From: Phoebastria nigripes
Lineage: Eukaryota > Chordata > Aves > Procellariiformes > Diomedeidae
NCBI GenBank assembly: GCA_035582835.1
Contig: JAYKAV010002977.1
Coordinates: forward strand, 2,908,381 to 2,972,380
Length of the DNA stretch: 64,000 bases
Reading direction: 5' to 3'
In this document: piece by piece, positions 46,101 through 64,000 of the stretch
Layout: every line of letters begins with the position of its first letter
Position numbering within the stretch: the stretch's first letter is position 1
Notes under the pieces: generated by a model
What the model was told of the DNA's origin: nothing
Database searches by the model: none
The model's input: the letters and a program-made list of their open reading frames with translations, nothing else
Made by a program: the position numbers and the translations under genes

Positions 46101-49100
46101 GGTGAGGGCGGGCATGGACACCCCACAGGGCCTGGCACTGCCCAGGGGGGCTGCATAGAGCTGGGGGGGNGTTGCATGGCATGTATGTGGCTTGGGATGT
46201 GTGGGTCAGTATCTATGGGGTCAGGGTGGGTGCATGGGCTGGGTGTAGGGCTCAGGGTGGGTATAGGGGCTGTGCATGGCGTGGGGGGTTGAGGTGTGCA
46301 GAGGGGTTGTTGCATGATTTGGGGTGTGCATGGGTGGGGGGGTGTGGGGCCAGGGGGTGCTGGAGGGTGTAAGGGGTGTGGGGGTCGGTGTGCAGAAGGA
46401 TGGGTTTGGGATGTGGGTTGTGCGAGGATTTGGGGGGTGCAGGGGGGAACGGTGGGGGTCACGGTGTGTGCAAGGGTCCAGGCGTGCAGGACAGGACAGG
46501 CAGCTGACAAGAAAGTGGGGGATCAGGTGCAGGGGTTTGGGGGCGGTGGGCGCAGAGGGGTGGGTTTGGGGGTCAGAGGGACAGTGGTCGCAGGCCCCCG
46601 GTCCAGCGGGTCCAACCCCGTCTGCCATGGCCAGAATCCCCATGGGTCCCGCTGCGGGTCCGCATCCTGCACCAGGGCCAGATGCTGCGGGAGGTCCGCG
46701 CCAACATCACTGTGGAGGTAAAGCCATCTGCTCCCCCACGTGCCCCGGCAGCTGTGGTGCCTGCCATGCCAGGGCTGAGCTGTGGCACCGTGCCCCCCCC
46801 CGGCAGGACCCCGACTTTGCGGAGGTGCTGAGCGAGCTGTCTGCCCGCGAGCTGCAGTGGCTGGTGCAGGGGCAGCTCCGCATCGTGGCCGAGACGGAGG
46901 GCCGGCACGCACGCCAGCTGGCGGGCACCATCACCACCCGCCGCAGCTGTGACAGTGAGCACGGGGCGGGCACCCCGGGGCTCAGGGGGGGTGGCCGTGC
47001 CCCCCCATGCCAACCTCACACCCCGCNGTGCCTCTCTCCCTGGGCTGAAGCCATCCAAAGCGTGCTGTGCGGAGCAGACGCCTTGCTGCCGACCAAGACG
47101 GGGGCTGTGGGTTCGGCCAAGCTGGCNCTTCATGAGAATGGCACCCTGGAGTACCAGGTAAGCGGGGGGCACCCATCTCCCTCCTGGGAGTCCCAGGGGT
47201 GTCTCCCTCCCCGGCGCTGCCCCTCGGCACCCTTCCCGCAGGTGCAGGTGGTGGGCACCGCCAGTGAGGTGGTGGGCATCACGCTGGAGACCAAACCCCG
47301 GCGGAAGAGCAAGAGGAACGTCCTGTTCGACATGATGCCCAGCTACAAGGATGGGCTGGTGAGTGCTGGGTGGCACTGGGGGGGATGGCACGGGGACCTT
47401 GGGTGAGTCCCCATCCCAACCCATGTGGTCTCCTGCCGGCGGCAGGCCCAGGGCGCCTGGCAGAGCCCCAGCGCCCGCGATGCCCACATGCTGCTGCAGA
47501 ATGAGCTCTTCCTNAATGTGGCCACCAAGGACTGGGCAGAGGGCGAGCTGCGGGGCCAGGTCATCTCCCTGCCCTACAGTGGGCTGCTCGCCCGCTACAC
47601 AGGTACCCGGGGGGCACCAGGGGTGGCGGCAGGGGCGGTGGGGCAGCCCCCCTGCCCGCCACCTCCCACGGCCCCTGTCTGTGCACAGAGATGCCCGTGG
47701 CGCTGGCGGGGCAGCTGGTGTCCCCCCCAGTGGGCAGCGGCGCCGGGGGGCACGCCTGGCTCTCGCTGGACGAGCACTGCCACCTGCACTACGAGATCTC
47801 GGTGGCGGGGCTGGGCCGCCCGGCCGACGGCACCGTCAGCGCCCACCTCCATGGGGTGGCTGAGCTGGGCGAGATGGGCGCCCGTCCCCATCAGCACAAG
47901 CGCCTGCTCAAGGGTTTCTACAGCACTGAGGTGAGGCAGGCACGCGGTCAGGGCACCCCACAGCGGGCACTGGGCCAGTCCTCATGCTCCTTCCGGTGCC
48001 CCTCTCGCCCCGGCAGGCTCAGGGGGTGGTGAAGGACCTGGATGCCGACCTGCTGCAGCACCTGGCCCAGGGCACTGCTTTCCTGCAAGTCAGCACCAAA
48101 GCCCACCCCCATGGGGAGATGCGGGGACGGGTAGGTCCCCACCTGGGCAGGGCACCCCTACCCATCCCCACCACTGCCCAGGGTCTCCAACCAGGTGACA
48201 CTGCCCAGAGCAGGGTGGGAAGGGGACAGGATGGGGGGCACACCGTGGCACGGTCCTGGCAGCCCGGTGTGGTGTGTACTGTGGTTGCGGGTGCTTCCTC
48301 CACCAGCCCTGACCATGGCGGGCAGCCGGGCGTCAGCAAGGGAAGCAGGGTCCCCCGGCAGTGCCAACCCTCCTGCTCCGTGCCCCCATCCAGGTGCACA
48401 TCCCCAACCGGTGCCATGCAGGAGGGACCCGCCTGGCCCCGGGGGAGGCNGAGCTCTCTGAGGGCACCAAGACCAGGGACCTGGAGCAGCTGAAGAAGGA
48501 CCCCAATTCCTGCTTCTTTGAGGGGCAGCACCGGGCGCATGGCACCCGCTGGGCACCAGACTATGACAAGAAGTGCTCCATCTGCAGCTGCCAGGTACGG
48601 GCTGGGGCGGCAAGGGCAAGCTGGGGGGCAGCACCCATCAGCGGTGCCCCCCTGTAACGAACCCCGTACCTGCTGCCCCCAGAAGCGCACGGTGATCTGT
48701 GACCCCATCCTGTGCCAGCCCCTCAACTGTACCCACCAGGTGCACCCTGAGGAGCTGTGCTGCCCCATCTGCGAAGGTACCTGGGAGCTGGGGGGGTCCT
48801 GGGTGGGGAGCTGGGGGAGCAGGGGAGTTCCCCATGGGTACAAGGTGGGGGGTCCCTCTCTGAGCCTCTGCACCCCCTCATGGCCTCCCTCTTCCTTGCA
48901 GAGAAGAAGATGGGGCAGGAGGAGCTGAAGCTGGAGCGGGCACGGGACAGTAGTGAGGGTGAGTCCCAGCGGGCACAGGCTGAGGGGGCAGCTCTACCCC
49001 CCTGGCCTCCTCAGCACCCCCACTCCCCCTGTGGGGGCTGTGCCCACCTCCTCCTCCTCTCCCAGGCTGCTACTTCGATGGGGACAAGACATGGCGAGGC

Positions 49101-50221
49101 TCTGGCACCCGCTGGCACCCCGTCGTGCCCCCCTTTGGCCTCATCAAATGTGCCATTTGCACCTGCAAGGTGAGTGTGGCTCCTAGTCCCCCCCGCAGAC
49201 CCCCACCCTCGTTCAGCAGCAGAGCTGCCCTGGCACCCGGGGTGGCTGCCCTGAGCTGCCAGGCACTGTAGCAGGGGCTCAAACCAGGGAGGGGGGTGCG
49301 TGCCTTGTACCGACTGCCCCATGCCCCTCGTGAGCCCCCGCGCTCCCTGCAGGGCACCACGGGTGAAGTGCACTGCGAGAAGGTGCAGTGCCCACGGCTC
49401 ACCTGTGCCAACCCCGTGCGCGCCAGCCCCTCCGACTGCTGCAAGCAGTGCCCAGGTACTTGCACCTCCGTCCTGCCCTCAGCTCTCCCAGCACCCCCAG
49501 CACGGCCCCTGCGCCTCCCCGTGCCACCGCCAGCGATGCTGCGGGGTGCCCCTGCTGTGTGCATGCCCACTCCCACTGCCCTTTCCTGCAGCCCCGGAGA
49601 AGAGCGTCCCCGAGCTGGCCGACACCATGCAGGCGGACGGACCGCGGGCGTGCCGCTTCGGGCGCCGCTGGTACCTCAACAACGAGAGCTGGCACCCATT
49701 TGTGCCCCCCTTCGGAGAAATGAAGTGTATCCTGTGCTGGTGTGTGGTGAGTATGCCAGGCCTTGGGCAGCACCGGGGGGAGGAGAGGTGCCCCCATGCC
49801 AGTCCCCAGTGCTTTGGGGACAGGTGGTTGAGCAGCCCAGGGACCTAGCACACCCCAAGGAGCCACCAGCTCAGCCCCTCTTTCTGCCCCGCAGTCGGGG
49901 GAGACGCACTGCCAGCGCCAGGAGTGCCCGCCGGCCACCTGCGCCAGCCCCGCCAGGAGGGACAACCCCTGCTGCACCAAGTGCCGCGGTGAGTGCAGGT
50001 GCTCGCACATGGGCACTGCTCCCCCAAACACCCCGTGGTGGCCCTTGCACCTCCCCAGCCCCCTTGGGTGCTGAGCCAGGGCTGGGACCAACCCAAGCGC
50101 CCTCCTGGCACCCGCCATGCCTGTCTCTCAGCCCTGCTTTCCACCCCTCACAGCCCCGGATGCCCCCCCGGATCCACGGGAGAAGGTCCATGATGCCAGG
50201 GCGGAAGCGTGGAGCCGCTGA
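43120..50221 (+). CDS. CHRD: Chordin, 22 exons, N-terminus lost in gap
   Basis: Secreted BMP antagonist that binds BMP2/4/7 in dorsal-ventral patterning. Exons: 43120-43223, 43759-43885, 44315-44452, 44534-44651, 45546-45642, 45745-45886, 45961-46101, 46635-46717, 46807-46954, 47051-47157, 47242-47358, 47446-47602, 47689-47930, 48017-48130, 48394-48594, 48683-48776, 48902-48958, 49066-49169, 49353-49455, 49592-49746, 49895-49988, 50154-50221. They join in frame to 902 residues. Order: VWFC1 (43120-43885, [15 protein letters not shown]), CHRD-domain repeats (about 44534-48400, LLQNELFLNV and HAWLSLD motifs), VWFC2 (48511-48776), VWFC3 (49066-49455, GCYFDGDK) and VWFC4 (about 49647-49988). [11 protein letters not shown] before VWFC4 matches the second BMP1/tolloid site. 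The first acceptor is phase 1, so at least one upstream exon is missing. N bases at 44319, 47127 and 48450 are in exons but harmless to the frame. Confidence 0.97.
44652..45545 (+). other. CHRD: CHRD intron 4
   Basis: An 894-bp intron, the longest inside visible CHRD. GC-rich, with GTGAGT donor and GCAG acceptor. I see no nested gene; open frames are GC-driven. Confidence 0.7.
46160..46570 (+). repeat. CHRD: G-rich degenerate repeat in a CHRD intron
   Basis: Most of the 533-bp intron 46102-46634 is made of GGGTGTGG, GGGTGCA and GGTGTAGGG words, strongly G-rich on the coding strand and C-rich on the other. A degenerate minisatellite with many G runs. Confidence 0.7.
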
Positions 50222-50640
50222 GCAGTGACCGCTGCCCGGAGCGGGGCAAGCGCGCAGCGAGGCCGGGCGGCCGTGGGGGGGTCCCTGCCGCCCATCGCCC
50301 CCGCGCAGGGCGGGGGCACAGAGGAGCACGGCAGGGTGGGCGCAGCCAGGCGCCCAGCCTAGGCACCCCGTCTCAGCACGGCCGCAATGCCAGGGCTGCC
50401 CTGTCTGCTTGTGCCAGTGGGCAGCAGCCGGGCTGGCGGAGGCCAGGGCACCCGCTGCCCTCCCCCTCCGAGCCCCCCTGGCCAGCGGGCGCAGTGGGCA
50501 TCGTGCCTGCCTTGTACATAGTGTAAAATCCCTCCGGCCCCCGTCTCGCTGCGCCCACCCTGGCTCAGCTGGGCTCGTCACATAATTTATGGTGCCNGTG
50601 GACGGGGGTCCCAATGTATTTATTAAAACCAGAGATATTG
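50222..50640 (+). terminator. CHRD: CHRD 3'UTR and poly(A) signal
   Basis: After the stop codon a GC-rich 3'UTR runs to an AT-rich end with ATTAAA at 50622-50627. The predicted 3' end is near 50645, about 2.3 kb before the CLCN2 start codon. Confidence 0.65.
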
Positions 50641-50644
50641 CCCA

Positions 50645-52400
50645 CCCGGCTTCCTGCCTCTTCCTAGCAGCAGCAGGCGCAGGGCTGCGCCCCTGCACCC
50701 CATGCCAGNCTCCGGTGGGATTTGCAGGCCCTGGCCTTGCTGGGTTTGGGGGTGCATATGCTGGGGAGGGTATTTGGGGGGGGTATGGGGCCTGGGAGCC
50801 AGTGCCAGGCTGGGGGCACCCCTGGTGGGGCTGTAGGGTGGTGCTCGTAGGGTGGCACGGGACAGGACCAGAGCAGGGTCCAGTGCCTGTTGCCGGGGCC
50901 GCGATGCCAGCCCTAACTGTGCCCATGGCGGGGGCTGCCAACGCAGTGCCTGGCAACGGTGCCCACTAGCGCAGGGACAGCGGGGCTCTGTCCCCCGCAC
51001 CTCCGTGGTGGCACAAAGAGCCCAGCCCAGGGCCCCAAGCCAGCTGATGCCCACGGAGGCGCCTGCCCGCAGCACCCACAGCAAGCCGAGCGCCTGGGGC
51101 TGGGCGTGCCACACAGCCACCCATGCCAGTGCCAGGGCAGACCACGGCGCGTGCTCTGTGGCAGCGCTCCCCCAGTCACCCCAGTATAGCTGCGCTGGAC
51201 TAAGGCCTCATGGGGACCATGGGAGCTCCAGTGCTGCTATCTGCCCTTTGGTCCCCAATGTGGGGGACTGGGGCACCTCTGGGGACATCGCTGTGCTGGG
51301 ATACACTGGGATGACTGAGACAGCACCAGAGCTATACTGGGCTATACTGGAACAGTGCCAGACTGTAGGGAAAGTAACACTGGGCTCTACTGGGACAGCA
51401 CCGAGGCATACNGGTACAACAACAGTGCCATAGTGGGACAGTGTTAGCCTATACTAGGACTGCACCAGAGGTGACACTGGGCTAGACTGGGGTAGTGGTA
51501 GGGCAATAGGAGGATGGCACTGGAGCATACCGGACTGGCACAGAGTCCTGTGTGCTGAGCTGGGTGTCCTGCCCCGTGCATGCCCATGGCCACGTGGGTG
51601 CCTGTGCCAGCAAGGTGGCAGCACCNGTGGTGGCCTTGCAGTGTGCTGGTGGCCCACAGCCCAGCACGCTGGCGGCAGTGGGCAGAGCGTGTGTCCTGGC
51701 ACGGGGCTGCCCCTCCGGATGAACATCCCGGCTGCCACGGGGCAGTGCCAGGAGCTGACGAGTGAGGAAGGAGCTCCGTGCCCAGGGACACAATGAGTGG
51801 GCAGCCCATTTTATCACCTCCCTGCCGCAAACCAGTTTGTGTCCGGCGATGAACCCTCCCAGGCTGGTGCAGGGCATATCCCAGCCCCCAGCCCAGCCAT
51901 CATCACCCACCCTTGGGGGTGCCAACATCAAACTGGAGGGTGGCACCCNGGCGGCGAGAACTAGCCCATTCCCGGTCCCACAGCACTAGCCCAGCAGTGC
52001 CACGGCTCCATCTTTCCCTGCACCCAGTTCTTGCCACGAAGGTGCCATGCGGTGCCCCAGGGAGGAGGGCGAGCTCAGCCCTGCCAGCTGCCCCAGCTGC
52101 CCCTGAGCCCGTGGCAGCAGTGAGACGGAGGTCCCGGCAGCCAGCCTGCCATGCTGGAGCGCCTTGCCCGAGGATTGCCGGTGCCAAGCTCTGCCCGTGT
52201 GCCCCTCTGGAGAGGGCTGAGCCACTGCTGCCCAGCGGGTTCGGCAGCGAAGAGCGGAGCCCACCTTCCTTCCCTGGGGCTGGCAGTCCTGGGATGCTGA
52301 GCGGCACCACGGTAAGGACAAGCTCCCTGCCAGCTTTGGGGTATCTCTGGTGAGCCCCCACAGTGCCGGGGTGCCCTGCCACCCGTGGGCATCCACGGGT
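50645..52400. other. CHRD-CLCN2 intergenic region with a TACTGGG-type repeat
   Basis: No gene recognised. From about 51285 to 51540 degenerate units containing TATACTGGG, ACAGCACC and ACAGTGCC recur. The remainder is unique GC-rich sequence with scattered N bases. Confidence 0.55.
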
Positions 52401-52699
52401 CCCCCTGTGCCCTCAATGCCAAGACCTCAGGCACTCTGACCCCCAAATCTAACCCCCAGCCAGGCATGGCCATGAGCCTGGGGGCTGGCTGCCTGCGGTG
52501 CCCCCAGCACGGTCCTCCCTGCTCCTGCCCTGCTGCCCACATCCCACCGGGGAGAAACCACGGGGAAGCAGGGACCAGTGGCAGTGCCAGCCCCACGCCA
52601 GCCCCTTGTGCCCGTGGGAAAATGGAGCAACGCGTCCCACAGGGAGCTGTACCCGCGGTCACCCCACGCCAGCTTTTACCCCCCACCTGCACCCACCGG

Positions 52700-52951
52700 C
52701 TGCCCACGGGTGGAAGGGACCCCGCTGTAGGGCAGCGCTCCCCGGCCGGGGACCCCCTGCCCCTGTCCGGCGCCGGGTGCTCGGCGCTGGCTGCCGGTGC
52801 CGGGCGCTGCCGGCGGAGGCGGAGCGCGGCCGGTCCCTCCCCCGGGCAGTGCCCCGGGCCCGCCCCGCACGGCCCGGGAGGAGCCGCCGCCGCGGGCACC
52901 GGCACCGGCACCGGCACCGGCACGGCCAGGAGCGGCGGCAGCGGCGGCACC
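52700..52951 (+). promoter_or_regulatory. CLCN2: CLCN2 promoter/5'UTR, CpG-rich, with hexamer repeat
   Basis: CpG-rich, TATA-less sequence leading to the CLCN2 start codon. It contains four GGCACC hexamers plus GGCACG at 52895-52924 and a GGCGGCGGCACCATGG start context. Typical of a CpG-island promoter; the cap site is unknown. Confidence 0.5.
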
Positions 52952-63978
<11,027 letters not shown>

Positions 63979-64000
63979 GTAAGCTGCAGCCAATCGCAGG

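Overview
This is a vertebrate nuclear genomic window, most likely from a bird. Multi-exon genes are packed with introns of about 80-900 bp in very GC-rich DNA full of G/C minisatellites. The thrombopoietin is the short avian-type form, and I see no recognisable LINE or SINE. Isolated N bases and two N runs (29257-29567 and 42272-43099) mark it as draft assembly. The species cannot be told from the sequence. Exon limits were set by reading frame, splice consensus and recalled protein families; no database search was possible.

Layout: (1) 455-5409 (+), the 3' part of EPHB3, from the cysteine-rich ectodomain to the C-terminal PDZ ligand, followed by its 3'UTR. (2) About 6.6-28.4 kb, a gene-free interval. 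From about 12.8 to 25.8 kb short AT-rich, homeodomain/GATA-motif-rich islands stand out from the GC-rich background and look like conserved enhancers. (3) 30083-32074 (+), complete POLR2H behind a CpG-rich TATA-less promoter. (4) 34988-33145 (-), complete THPO, convergent with POLR2H. (5) 36.1-41.5 kb, CHRD upstream DNA with candidate enhancers, then a minisatellite and an assembly gap that hides the CHRD start. (6) 43120-50221 (+), CHRD lacking only its N-terminal exon(s). (7) 52952 to beyond 63978 (+), CLCN2 from its start codon into the cytoplasmic tail, running off the window.

The genes are not an operon and do not share one pathway. EPHB3 is an ephrin receptor kinase, POLR2H an RNA polymerase I/II/III subunit, THPO the megakaryocyte/thrombocyte cytokine, CHRD a secreted BMP antagonist of the organizer, and CLCN2 a plasma-membrane chloride channel. 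As a set they match the human 3q27 block, but CLCN2 lies after CHRD in the same orientation, whereas in mammals it is head-to-head with POLR2H.

Most interesting items: an in-frame tandem splice acceptor in EPHB3 that would add or remove 15 juxtamembrane residues; a GC-AG intron splitting the EPHB3 kinase glycine loop; the enhancer-like islands between EPHB3 and POLR2H; TCF/SOX/OTX-GSC-type motif clusters upstream of CHRD; the compact THPO; the altered chordin tolloid-site region; and the CLCN2 rearrangement. I saw no wholly new gene system; the novelty lies mainly in regulation and splicing.
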